NCBI GenBank assembly: GCA_900769665.1
Contig: CAAGHL010000044.1
Location: forward strand, 1 to 52,051
DNA length: 52,051 nucleotides
Source: Clostridia bacterium
GTDB taxonomy: Bacteria > Bacillota > Clostridia > Christensenellales > CAG-314
Reading direction: 5' to 3'
A program made the position numbers and the translations under genes. A model generated the notes under the pieces. The model ran no database searches. It was not told the origin of the DNA and saw nothing but the letters and a program-made list of their open reading frames with translations. Below, piece by piece: positions 17,682 to 25,904 of this stretch (position 1 is the stretch's first letter; every line of letters starts with the position of its first letter).

Positions 17682-20105
17682 TTAGTTTGATACCGTATTG
17701 TACATTACTTTTATTAAGCCGCTTGTATTTAGTGAGTTTGCATACGATACATACCTATAAGACCCCTTCGCAAAACTTACGGCAATAGATGTTGCGAATA
17801 ACCTTTCGGAAATGATTACCGTTTTTGTTTCTCCTGCTTCCAAAGTAATTGTTTTCAAATCAACAAGTCCCGTCCAATTCTTGCCGTCGGACTCCGTACA
17901 CATTTTTGAATTGTATTGAACCGTTAATTTTTCATCCGTCATGTTTGTAATTTGTATCTTCCATGCGTTTCCACTCTTTCCCGCATTTGCAAGTCCCAAA
18001 TACAATGTCAATGAATTGGAGTGGCACGACATCGTCGTATCGGGAGAAAGATTGTCCGCATATTTAATAATTCTTTTCGCTCCCGAAAGAAAACTAACTG
18101 CAATTGTCGAAGAAAAGGAGTTTTCTGCAATTGTCACGACTGTACTACTTCCGTAGCTCAAATGTATTGTCTTGACATCTAACAGACCGTTCCAACCCTT
18201 TGCGTCGGCAAGCGTACACATTTTTTCATTATATTGTATGGTTTTGACGTTTGGGTACACGTTGGTTATTTTTACTTTCCAATTCGTCCCATTTTTGCCA
18301 ATAATACTTAACCCCCCGTAATCATGTGCGGCAACCTTTATACAACCGCTACTTAATGTTTTGTTAGTATTTAATTCGTTGGAATAAGTGACATATCTTG
18401 TATCTCCGCTAATGTAGCTAAACGCAATGTGAGTTGCAAACAATCTTTCAGCTATTTCAATCAAACGCACTCCATTTGCCGCAACAGTGGTCGTTTGTAT
18501 ATTCGTCAAATTTTCCCAATTCTTTGCATCGGATTCCGTACACATCGTATAGTTATAGATTACAGTGACGGGAGCGTTTGTAGGATTAGTTAGGCGCAAA
18601 CTCCACTTATCGCCGCTTTTTGAAACTACAGCAGTATTTAGATATTTCAATTCAAAATCGGCATTTAAACGTCCACCTGAAACACATAGACCATTTAATG
18701 CAGATACCTTTTGCACACCCTCCAAAATATTCGCTTTAATAACGCCTGCGGTCATATCCGGATAACGAGAAAGTAGCAATGCTGCAACACCCGTAACAAA
18801 CGGAGTAGCCATTGATGTGCCGGTTTTTATTGTATATCCACCGGGAATAGTACTGTATATATCCTCTCCCGGTGCAAATAAGTCTACCGTTTTTGCCCCA
18901 TAATTAGATCCCCTACTTCCACCATCCCAAATTTTATCATTGGAGTTTGTTGCTCCGACTGAAATAACATTATCCATATAATTGTATGCAGAAGGATAAC
19001 GAGGCTCATCATCTGTATTCTTTTTCAAATTTCCTGCAGAACAAACTAAAAGCCCCTTATAGTTTTCTATAGCCCTCTTTTCTGCTAGAGTTTCAGAGTC
19101 GCCGCCACCACTAAAATTCAAAATGGGTATATTATTCGCTGCAGCATAATCTATTGCCGCTATAACATTTTTAACAGGGAATGCTTGTTCCTTTGTATCC
19201 CAAACGTTCAACGAAACCATCTGAACATTCCAACACACACCTGCAATTCCGATTCCGTTGTTTCCTTTTGCGCCAATAATCCCCGCGACATGCGCACCAT
19301 GATATATAGGTCTCCTATCAGTAGGTTGATTATCCTCTTCAATAGGAGTTTTTGAACAATCACGCGACAACGTTCGGTTTACATTATTAGTTAAATCAGG
19401 ATGAGAAGCCTCTATTCCGGAGTCAATCACACCAACTATTACATCTCTTGAGCCGGTCGACTTGCTCCATGCCGACGGCAAGTTAATCTTGTTTAACGCC
19501 CACTGCATACTCAAATCGGGGTCATTGGGAGTGAGAGTTGTAGATTGTGTATCTACATCAGAGTCAAAAGTTTCAAGATAATTTGGTTCGGCTGACAGCA
19601 CATCCTTGCGCTTTTCCAACTTTTTGATTGCGTCAATCACGTTTTGCTTGCCTGGGGTTGACAACTTTAGGCTGATAATCTTTTTGAAATTTTTTACGTT
19701 TACTTTGTGTTCCGTTTCGGTTTCCGCAGACAATGTGCTAATTGGATTGGACAAACGGGCGACTTCCTCGTCGACAATGGCGCTACTGTACGACGTCAAG
19801 TTTTCCACTTCGACACAGCCAACTTCGGAGAAATCTTCGGTAGATACCTCCGAAGAAAAGCTGATTCGTGCGTTGGATTTTTGTGTACTGACATTATTGG
19901 CGAGCACAACCAACACGGTGTCGTCGGCAAAGTCGTCGTCAATGGTTGCATTGCAGTACACCTTACCTTGGCTTTTGTTTTGCAAATCTTCGGCTTGCTC
20001 GGCAAATGCAATTTGATTGACGTTGCCAATGTAGCAAGACATCATGAAAGCGATACATAGCAGCAATACAACGGGGACTAAAAGTTTCTTGTTTAGTGTT
20101 TTCAT
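17682..20105 (-). CDS. Secreted subtilisin-like serine protease with three C-terminal repeats
   Basis: An 807-residue S8-family protease. A signal peptide (cut probably near AFA-EQ, residue 35) and a propeptide lead to the catalytic domain (about 190-480). The triad is Asp228 (GVIDSG), His269 (HGAHVAG) and Ser431 (GTSMATP), with the oxyanion Asn359 (SAGN). After it come three tandem units of about 90 residues with the shared pattern W-x-x-x-x-TN, then MCT-x-x-D-x-K-x-W and a late AVSF-like strand; they look like beta-rich adhesion or wall-binding modules. No sortase motif is present. Codon use and base composition are clearly more AT-rich than in the neighbours, which suggests acquisition. 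A GAGGAG site precedes the start. Confidence 0.92.
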   Translation of the reverse strand: MKTLNKKLLVPVVLLLCIAFMMSCYIGNVNQIAFAEQAEDLQNKSQGKVYCNATIDDDFADDTVLVVLANNVSTQKSNARISFSSEVSTEDFSEVGCVEVENLTSYSSAIVDEEVARLSNPISTLSAETETEHKVNVKNFKKIISLKLSTPGKQNVIDAIKKLEKRKDVLSAEPNYLETFDSDVDTQSTTLTPNDPDLSMQWALNKINLPSAWSKSTGSRDVIVGVIDSGIEASHPDLTNNVNRTLSRDCSKTPIEEDNQPTDRRPIYHGAHVAGIIGAKGNNGIGIAGVCWNVQMVSLNVWDTKEQAFPVKNVIAAIDYAAANNIPILNFSGGGDSETLAEKRAIENYKGLLVCSAGNLKKNTDDEPRYPSAYNYMDNVISVGATNSNDKIWDGGSRGSNYGAKTVDLFAPGEDIYSTIPGGYTIKTGTSMATPFVTGVAALLLSRYPDMTAGVIKANILEGVQKVSALNGLCVSGGRLNADFELKYLNTAVVSKSGDKWSLRLTNPTNAPVTVIYNYTMCTESDAKNWENLTNIQTTTVAANGVRLIEIAERLFATHIAFSYISGDTRYVTYSNELNTNKTLSSGCIKVAAHDYGGLSIIGKNGTNWKVKITNVYPNVKTIQYNEKMCTLADAKGWNGLLDVKTIHLSYGSSTVVTIAENSFSSTIAVSFLSGAKRIIKYADNLSPDTTMSCHSNSLTLYLGLANAGKSGNAWKIQITNMTDEKLTVQYNSKMCTESDGKNWTGLVDLKTITLEAGETKTVIISERLFATSIAVSFAKGSYRYVSYANSLNTSGLIKVMYNTVSN

Positions 20106-20195
20106 AAGTTCTCCTCAATAAAAGTATATTGTTTTGCAATGGTGTTCCGTTTACCAAATCAGCACATTGGTATACCCTCCCTTTCAACCACATCA

Positions 20196-20224
20196 ATTTT
20201 AACACATGCTACTTTTTATTTCAA
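20196..20224 (-). promoter_or_regulatory. Promoter of the protease unit
   Basis: Minus-strand TTGAAA (20219-20224) and TAAAAT (20196-20201) spaced 17 bases, about 90 bases before the protease ATG. Confidence 0.5.
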
Positions 20225-20343
20225 TAGTTTTACAAAAATAAGTCTATGCATTTGCGCTGATCGAAAAATAGTATCTTGTGAACCTCACAAAAAATAAAAT
20301 TGCCTAAAACAAGTGGAAATTGTGGCGTAAATAAAATGAAAAA

Positions 20344-20388
20344 CGAACGGTAATGTAAGAAAATTCCACTACCGTTCGTATTTTTTTG
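20344..20388. terminator. Terminator T2, duplicate of T1
   Basis: Stem CGAACGGTA / TACCGTTCG with a T run on both strands. The 3' half, from AATTCC to the end of the T run (27 bases), is identical to T1 at 17120-17159. It lies upstream of the protease promoter, where no plus-strand gene ends, which makes duplication likely. Confidence 0.8.
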
Positions 20389-20478
20389 TGACAAATGTCT
20401 AGTAAAGCAACAGTACTCCGCCATTACCATGAACGACCTTAATTAGCAGTCTGAGCAATGACAATGCTACACATTAAA

Positions 20479-20523
20479 CTTACTGCAAGCGAGGTTTGAT
20501 ATGGGCGCGAAATGCGACAACTG
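20479..20523 (+). repeat. Repeat family C, copy C2
   Basis: Ungapped 45-base match to 10363-10407 (40 of 45 positions). It lies in the 500-base gene-free gap downstream of deoD, which otherwise holds only T2 and copy A2. Confidence 0.65.
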
Positions 20524-20715
20524 AACTCTACTCGTCGACGTTAGGTCGTGCAAAGCAACGGCGGAGAGTGCGGTAGATAGCCACATTGAAATAAATGACC
20601 TTAAGGGGCGGCGGTCGGGGGTTGGGCGGAAACTGCAACAGGTTTGAAATGCCGATAAAACGTTGATTTATCGTATTTTATCAAACAAATAATATCGACA
20701 TTTACGAAAATCGGG

Positions 20716-20846
20716 CTTGCGTAGTCAATGACAATCGAAAACCTCGGAGCGACGGCACGGCTGGGAAATTTCATTTAAGTCGACTTTATTGCTCGTCGCA
20801 GAGGGAGCCATCAGGGCGTTTTTCGATGTCATTTAGCTACGGCAAG
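20716..20846. repeat. Repeat family A, copy A2 (MITE-like)
   Basis: A 131-base element in inverted orientation relative to A1 (9986-10118). The 20-base block reading GAAAACCTCGGAGCGACGGC here is the exact reverse complement of the matching block in A1. Terminal inverted repeats near 20716-20735 and 20826-20846 are degenerate. Confidence 0.7.
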
Positions 20847-20881
20847 CCTTACTTACAAAGATTATTTACAACTCAAAGTTT

Positions 20882-21586
20882 TCAGCCAATTTCCAGCGCC
20901 AATACCATCATTTCGTGGAACGAATTCTGCCTTTCTTCCGAACTCAGCTCCTCGCCCGTAAGTAGGTGGTCGCTTATGGTGCAAATGCACAGGGCGTTTT
21001 TGCCTGCGCGCGCGGCGTTGAGGTACAGTGCGGCGGACTCCATCTCTACTGCCAACACGCCCATCTTGCCCCACACTGCGGAGCCTGCGCCGTCGTCGTA
21101 GAAGGTGTCGCTACTGAGGATGTTGCCCACCTTGTAGGTGTAGCCGAGCTCTTTTGCCTTGGCAACGGCTTTTTCCAACAGGTCGTAGCTACAAATGGGC
21201 GCGATTGTCCCCGGCATGCCAAATTGATGCGCAAAATTGCTGTTGGTGCATGCGCCTTGCGCAAAAACAAGGTTGCGCAGTTTCAAATCGGGGTGGATTG
21301 CCCCTGCAGAGCCGATACGAATGATGTTGTCTACACCGTAAAAGTTGTACAACTCGTAGCTGTAAATGCCGATGGATGGTATGCCCATGCCACTTGCCAT
21401 GACGGAAATGCGCTTACCCTTGTAAGTGCCCGTGTAACCTTGCACGCCACGCACGTTGTTGACAAGCACGGGGTCGGTGAGGTAGTGTTCGGCAATGTAT
21501 TTGGCGCGGAGCGGATCGCCCGGCATAAGCACGGTAGGCGCAAAATCGCCTGCTTTTGCAGAGATGTGTGGGGTAGGTATTGGCAT
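20882..21586 (-). CDS. deoD: Purine-nucleoside phosphorylase (DeoD type)
   Basis: A 234-residue enzyme that splits purine (deoxy)nucleosides with phosphate, releasing base and (deoxy)ribose-1-phosphate for salvage in the cytoplasm. Family marks are the start MPIPTPHISAKAGDFAP, the phosphate-binding GDPLRAKYIAE, IGSAGAI, the MEMES-like VEMESAALY and the catalytic aspartate in TISDHLL. The length is standard for the hexameric DeoD family. A GGAGG site precedes the ATG. Upstream, a TATAAT-like box abuts repeat B2, so the repeat forms part of the promoter region. Confidence 0.96.
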   Translation of the reverse strand: MPIPTPHISAKAGDFAPTVLMPGDPLRAKYIAEHYLTDPVLVNNVRGVQGYTGTYKGKRISVMASGMGIPSIGIYSYELYNFYGVDNIIRIGSAGAIHPDLKLRNLVFAQGACTNSNFAHQFGMPGTIAPICSYDLLEKAVAKAKELGYTYKVGNILSSDTFYDDGAGSAVWGKMGVLAVEMESAALYLNAARAGKNALCICTISDHLLTGEELSSEERQNSFHEMMVLALEIG

Positions 21587-21615
21587 AGTGTGCCTCCTTA
21601 AATTATATTTATTTT

Positions 21616-21809
21616 AGGTTTTCCATTCGCCATCACTAACCACCTTGGAGATGCCCTTTTCCGCGGCATAGCCGTTTGTAGGATTAGCGACACTAACCGT
21701 ACGAACCCCACCTCGTGGGTACACGGCAGCTCACTTCCGCGCAAAATCTACGAAAAATTGCTATCTCCAAGGATAAGTGAATTGATTAGTGATGACGAAT
21801 GGAAAACCT
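21616..21809. repeat. Repeat family B, copy B2 (MITE-like)
   Basis: A 194-base non-coding element with 24-base terminal inverted repeats (21616-21639 and 21786-21809) that differ at one position. Just inside, CCTTGGAGAT pairs with ATCTCCAAGG. The interior aligns, inverted, with B1. The left end lies within 25 bases of the deoD ribosome site. Confidence 0.75.
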
Positions 21810-21970
21810 TTGTTTGAGTAATGTTTTTACCGCTTTATATGTTGTTTGCACTTTTTCTTATCTTTTTACGGATTTTTGCGGCAATTGCACCACGTTTTTC
21901 CGCACGTAAACGGTAATTTTTATAAGTTGTTTTACTTCATTTTACCGTTTTGCGGTTTGTGCGCGCGCCG

Positions 21971-22276
21971 TTACTTCTTTTTGAAAAAGTGGAAGTCGCA
22001 ACAATCGCCGCCGTAGCCAAGCGTTTTCGTGCGAGAAAAACCCATTTTGCGCAGTCCGCCGTAGGACACGTCGTCGACGTCGCAAAACAATCGGCACAAC
22101 TCGGCGCAATCGTTTTCCACGCAAGCGGTATGCCACAAGCAGTTTGTTATCGTCACGTCGAAGTAGTCCTTGCCGTGCGTTTGCGTGCTTTCATGCAGGT
22201 CGGTTTTGCGCATGTAGTTGAGAAAAACTTTGCTGTATATGCCGTAAAACCCGGGGGCGGCACGCCGCAGCCGAAC
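21971..22276 (-). pseudogene. Truncated ATC-hydrolase-like remnant
   Basis: About 100 codons that match the C-terminal part of the L-2-amino-thiazoline-4-carboxylic acid hydrolase family. Shared features are a cysteine-rich CLWHTACVENDCAELC segment, then FCDVDD, and the terminal GRTKT-like stretch with GGDCCDFHF. Family members are usually well over 150 residues. Here the frame opens only at 22276, with no ATG until 22213 and no ribosome site. The 5' part appears to be lost. A consensus promoter sits directly upstream (22292-22320). Confidence 0.6.
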
Positions 22277-22291
22277 TCACTCAATAAATAT

Positions 22292-22320
22292 AGTATACCA
22301 ATGCTTTGCCCGATTGTCAA
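22292..22320 (-). promoter_or_regulatory. Consensus promoter before the ATC-hydrolase remnant
   Basis: Perfect TTGACA (22315-22320), a 17-base spacer and TATACT (22292-22297) on the minus strand. The predicted start point, near 22285, is about 10 bases from the truncated frame. Confidence 0.65.
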
Positions 22321-22447
22321 TAGCAAGCAAAGCTTTCGTTCGCCAAACAACACTTTTTACGGAAGCTTGCGACGACAACAAAAATCGAGCAATCAAGGGC
22401 AACGGCAAATAATTGCAGTCTTAACACATACCTGCATTAACAAAAAA

Positions 22448-22470
22448 AACGCTACCGACAAAGTAGCGTT
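22448..22470 (-). terminator. Terminator of the lipoprotein gene
   Basis: On the minus strand, stem AACGCTAC / GTAGCGTT is followed by a run of T. It lies 23 bases after the lipoprotein stop. Confidence 0.85.
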
Positions 22471-22492
22471 TTTCCTATTGGTTTGGTAACTA

Positions 22493-23599
22493 TTACCCAA
22501 TCTCGTTTGTAACGGTCAGGGTAAACGTTTGTCCGTCGGCAAGCAAAGTCAGCATGCCTTTTTGCAACATATTGTAGCCGGTTTCGCTAGAGCCGTGACC
22601 AACCGTGTCCAACAGTTTGTAGTTTACCGTCGAGCCGTCGTCGGCAACCACCCAAAAGGCAACGTAGTATCTATGGCTCGGCACGTACTCAATTTCCACT
22701 TCCACATTGCCGTCGGCATTGACTTGCAGTTGCTCAAATTCTTGGTACTCTTGGTTGTCGCTACCCGTAACAAAGTCGAAGTCGGTGACATACACGTTAA
22801 ACTTACCTTGCTGTATCTTGCTAGACAATGCGGACACGTCAAAAACAAGTTTTTCGCTCCACTTGGTTGTCACGATTTCGTCCGCAACGGTGATGGGCAC
22901 AACCAAACTTGCCTTTTGCGAGGACGAGTTGCCGTTTTGCAAATCAATCAGCAAAAACGTACTTCCGCTTGCAATTTTGTCGGTATCCACGTTTATTGTA
23001 AGCGCGGTAATCACGTTGCTTTGACTTGCCGTTTGCACATGTGCGGACAGCGCACCCGTTTCCGCCAACCCATCGTAGGAGTTTTTGCTAGACCCGGGGA
23101 TAGCCGCTTGGTTGGTCGAGCGAATGTTCCAATTGAGGATGGTCATGTAGCTACCGTTGAGCGATACCGTCAAGCCGATTGTTCCGCAGTTTTTGGCAAT
23201 TGTTTCGGGGTTGTACGTAAGGAAAGTTGCAAACCCGTTGCCGTCGGACAGACGTTGCTCGTAAGCTTTCAACTCCACCGCAACCGTCACGTCCCTACTG
23301 CCCATCAAAAACTCATATGTTGTGTCGGTGCGCTTGCTTGCGACCTCGCCGTTGTAGGTCACCTTGTCGATGTACTTGTCCGTTGTTTTCAAGTTTACAG
23401 TCACAGTGACCACTTCGGCAAATTCCGCTTCCGTTTTGTCCACGGACAAGGCGCACTCGTCGGTCGACTGCACCGTGATTTTATACTTGGGAAAACTCGG
23501 TTCGGGATCGTCCCCTCCCGAGCAAGCCGCAAAAGCGACAAACCCCAACGACAAAACTAATATAAGGCTCAATGCGATTAGTATTTTTTTTGTTTTCAT
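22493..23599 (-). CDS. Lipoprotein of unknown function
   Basis: A 368-residue surface lipoprotein: signal MKTKKILIALSLILVL followed by the lipobox AFAACSGG, with the cysteine at about residue 26. The first 90 residues of the mature part resemble a small beta-repeat domain (YKITVQSTDECALSVDKTEA, then VTVTVNL and KVTYNG) of the kind seen in InlB-type or Listeria-Bacteroides repeat modules. The rest is beta-rich and unrecognised. An AAGGAG site precedes the ATG. The gene has its own promoter and terminator, so it is monocistronic. It is divergent from the TetR gene, which could regulate it. Confidence 0.8.
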   Translation of the reverse strand: MKTKKILIALSLILVLSLGFVAFAACSGGDDPEPSFPKYKITVQSTDECALSVDKTEAEFAEVVTVTVNLKTTDKYIDKVTYNGEVASKRTDTTYEFLMGSRDVTVAVELKAYEQRLSDGNGFATFLTYNPETIAKNCGTIGLTVSLNGSYMTILNWNIRSTNQAAIPGSSKNSYDGLAETGALSAHVQTASQSNVITALTINVDTDKIASGSTFLLIDLQNGNSSSQKASLVVPITVADEIVTTKWSEKLVFDVSALSSKIQQGKFNVYVTDFDFVTGSDNQEYQEFEQLQVNADGNVEVEIEYVPSHRYYVAFWVVADDGSTVNYKLLDTVGHGSSETGYNMLQKGMLTLLADGQTFTLTVTNEIG

Positions 23600-23640
23600 A
23601 ATGTACTCCTTGTGCGATAAGCACTTTGTTTTACGATACG

Positions 23641-23669
23641 ATTATACCACAACTGCAATTTGCCGTAAA
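23641..23669 (-). promoter_or_regulatory. Promoter of the lipoprotein gene
   Basis: Minus-strand TTTACG and TATAAT (23641-23646) spaced 17 bases, about 40 bases before the ATG. Confidence 0.55.
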
Positions 23670-23699
23670 CAAAATACATTGGGTTTGCATTTCCGTCGC

Positions 23700-23728
23700 T
23701 TGTCAACTCATGCCAGTCGATGTATAAT
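23700..23728 (+). promoter_or_regulatory. Promoter of the TetR-GNAT unit
   Basis: TTGTCA (23700-23705), a 17-base spacer and TATAAT (23723-23728), about 40 bases before the TetR ATG. Confidence 0.65.
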
Positions 23729-23738
23729 TTGAGTTATG

Positions 23739-23754
23739 TATAATTGGAATTATA
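23739..23754. promoter_or_regulatory. Candidate TetR operator
   Basis: Palindrome TATAATT GG AATTATA with 7-base arms, placed between the -10 box and the GGAGG site. This position would let the regulator block its own transcription. Confidence 0.5.
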
Positions 23755-23769
23755 TATGGAGGACACCTC

Positions 23770-24327
23770 ATGTCGGCAAAAGCAAAAGTCACCAAGGGAA
23801 TGATCGTCGACGCCGCCTTTGACATCGCACGAGAGTCGAGCGCGGACAACATCAACGCACGCACCGTGTCGGAAAAACTGCGTTGCTCCACGCAACCCGT
23901 CATGTACCACTTTGCCACCATCGAGGAGTTGAAGCGCGCCGTCTACGAAAGGGCCGACCGCTACCACTCGGAATACATCATGAACGTACGCCCGTCCCCC
24001 GACGGAGTTATGCTAGGCATAGGCATGAACTACATCCGCTTTGCCATCGAAGAGCCGCACTTGTTCCGCTTTCTTTTCCAATCCAACTTTTTCAACGGAA
24101 GTACCCTACCGCAATTGATAGAAGCCGAGGAGCTACTGCCCGTGCTTTCGGCAATGCAAGGCGCATTGCACATCGGCATGGAACAAACCAAACAAGTATT
24201 TTTGACGGTGTTTTTGTTTGCGCACGGCTACGCAAGCATAATTGCCAACAATGCGCTGAAACTCGACGACGCCGTCATTGCTTCCCGATTGGAGCAAGCG
24301 TACAAGGGGGCAATATTGGCGGCGTAA
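23770..24327 (+). CDS. TetR/AcrR family regulator
   Basis: A 185-residue regulator. The N-terminal helix-turn-helix spans about 8-55 (MIVDAAFDIARES, then NARTVSEKLRCSTQPVMYHF, where the recognition helix lies). The C-terminal ligand-binding part is shorter than in classical TetR and contains GMNYIRFAIEEPHLFRFLF. The regulator at 49735 is of the same subfamily, with similar phrases (AYIRFATEE, FKLLF), so the two share ancestry. It is followed after 77 bases by the GNAT-YoaP gene and probably autoregulates through the palindrome at 23739. Confidence 0.88.
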   Translation: MSAKAKVTKGMIVDAAFDIARESSADNINARTVSEKLRCSTQPVMYHFATIEELKRAVYERADRYHSEYIMNVRPSPDGVMLGIGMNYIRFAIEEPHLFRFLFQSNFFNGSTLPQLIEAEELLPVLSAMQGALHIGMEQTKQVFLTVFLFAHGYASIIANNALKLDDAVIASRLEQAYKGAILAA

Positions 24328-24404
24328 GAAGGCTCGCCGCAATAAGCAGAGCACACCAACCGCCACAACAACACCAACCATACACAATCTACACGGAGAT
24401 AACC

Positions 24405-25196
24405 ATGAATTACATACGTATCACCAAGGAAAACATAGACAAGGAACACATTTGTTGCGCCATGTCCGGCAAACAAAGCCTTGCCAAAAAGGAATGGATG
24501 AAACAATGCTTTGACGAGGGGCTTGTCTTTTACCGCAGTGAGGAGCGCGGCAAGTGCTTTATCGAATACATCCCTGCGGAAAACGCATGGATTCCCATCG
24601 AGGCGGACGGCTACATCTACGTCAATTGCATGTGGATTGCCGGCGCAATGAAGGGCCACGGATACGCAAACGACCTTGTTGCCGAGTGCGTTAGGGATGC
24701 CGAAGCGCAAGAAAAGAAAGGTATTTGCATCCTATGCGCCGAGGGACGGAAACGGGAATTTCTCGCCGACCCGAAGTTTTTGCTCCACAAGGGGTTTCGG
24801 GTGTCGGACGTGTCCGACTGCGGCATAAACCTGATGTATTTGCCCCTTGCGCCCAACGCCGAGCCGCCGAAATTCAAGCCGTGCGCCAAACATCCGTCAG
24901 TGAACGAAAACGGTTTTGTGCTGTACTACACCGACCAATGCCCCTTTACCTACTACTGGGTGCCGCGCGTGGCGGAAGTAGCAAAGGCGCACGATATTCC
25001 GCTGAAAGTAATCCACATCACAACCAAGGAAGAGGCGCAAAACACCCCTGCGCCCGTCACGACATATGCATTGTTTTTCGACGGCAAGTTTGTCACGCAA
25101 GGTATCCAATCGGACAAAAAGTTTCTTGCATTGGCAGGCGTAAGCGACTATCCGCCCCAAAGCACTGAAAGCAGATTACCACGCACGCTACACTAA
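24405..25196 (+). CDS. GNAT acetyltransferase with YoaP-like C-terminal domain
   Basis: A 263-residue protein. The first 150 residues form a GNAT fold with the acetyl-CoA loop in MKGHGYANDLVAECV. The C-terminal 100 residues match the YoaP-like domain, a thioredoxin-like segment with DQCPFTYYWVP. The family is known from YoaP of Bacillus, but the acceptor substrate is unknown. The ATG follows a CGGAGAT site. The last residues (SRLPRTLH and the stop) lie inside sequence that matches repeat family B, so the original C-terminus may have been replaced by the repeat. It is the second gene of the TetR unit. Confidence 0.85.
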   Translation: MNYIRITKENIDKEHICCAMSGKQSLAKKEWMKQCFDEGLVFYRSEERGKCFIEYIPAENAWIPIEADGYIYVNCMWIAGAMKGHGYANDLVAECVRDAEAQEKKGICILCAEGRKREFLADPKFLLHKGFRVSDVSDCGINLMYLPLAPNAEPPKFKPCAKHPSVNENGFVLYYTDQCPFTYYWVPRVAEVAKAHDIPLKVIHITTKEEAQNTPAPVTTYALFFDGKFVTQGIQSDKKFLALAGVSDYPPQSTESRLPRTLH

Positions 25197-25216
25197 CGGC
25201 TACACCGCCACCAAAC
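25172..25216 (+). repeat. Repeat family B fragment, copy B3
   Basis: GATTA, then spaced AC and GC matches, and the identical block ACTAACGGCTACACCGC, aligned with 155-191 of copy B1. It overlaps the last codons of the GNAT gene. Confidence 0.45.
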
Positions 25217-25499
25217 CGCATTTGCGATGTGGGGATGGCATTAACCGCACGCTCGGTTTTCGCACAAAGTTTGCGCAAACGCAGGTTTTCGCAAACGTGT
25301 TTTACCGCCAACGCATTTGAAGAATAACAAAAGAGGATATCAGCCAAGACGTAGTGCATAACGTTGTATATCGCTTAATGCTATTGGAACCTACTAAATT
25401 TTCGGTTTCAAATGAATTAAAACCGCACAAAGGCAGGCGCAAAAAAACGGCGCAAATTACGGGTAAAACTGTCATAGTGTTGTTCTGCCGAAACACCTG

Positions 25500-25654
25500 A
25501 AAAAGGAAAAGGTTGCGGATGGAGCGCAACCTTTTTCCTTTTTATGGAGTTTGTTCGGTATGAAATCGAGTATACTATGGAGGGCGGTTTATAGTCAACT
25601 GTAAGGTAGTCGGTAGAAACGTCTGCTCCGTAAAAATGCAAACCTATATAAACC
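25500..25654 (-). ncRNA. Candidate small RNA with consensus promoter and terminator
   Basis: On the minus strand a perfect TTGACA (25684-25689), a 17-base spacer and TATACT (25661-25666) predict a start near 25654. A strong hairpin terminator lies at 25507-25535. No ribosome site plus start codon is seen between them, so a transcript of about 150 bases is suggested. A short leader peptide cannot be excluded, because one frame remains open. A second TATACT preceded by TTGACT lies near 25600. Confidence 0.4.
25507..25535. terminator. Bidirectional terminator
   Basis: Eleven-base stem AAAAGGTTGCG / CGCAACCTTTT with a 7-base loop and flanking T-rich and A-rich tracts on both sides. It could end the TetR-GNAT unit (+) and the candidate small RNA (-). 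Confidence 0.8.
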
Positions 25655-25904
25655 TCGATTAGTATACAACCCTGAAAAGACAATGTCAATACCCATTTTG
25701 AAAATATTTACACTTTTTTTTGCGTTTTTCAGATGTTGCAGAACACTGTTCGGCTCTTTTGGCAAACCTGACGCGCATTCCTCTTTGCATTAGCAAAAAA
25801 ACGCGACTACGAGACCCAAAACGGAAAATTCAATCGGCAAATTTGTTTCAAATCCGTCAATCGACAAGAACAGATCTACGGGTCAGGGAAAGCAAATAAA
25901 AATG

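Noticed and set aside
25417..25689. A 90-codon frame on the minus strand
   Set aside because: It begins upstream of the predicted -10 box, runs through a terminator hairpin and has no ribosome site or known domain; a non-coding RNA is the simpler reading.
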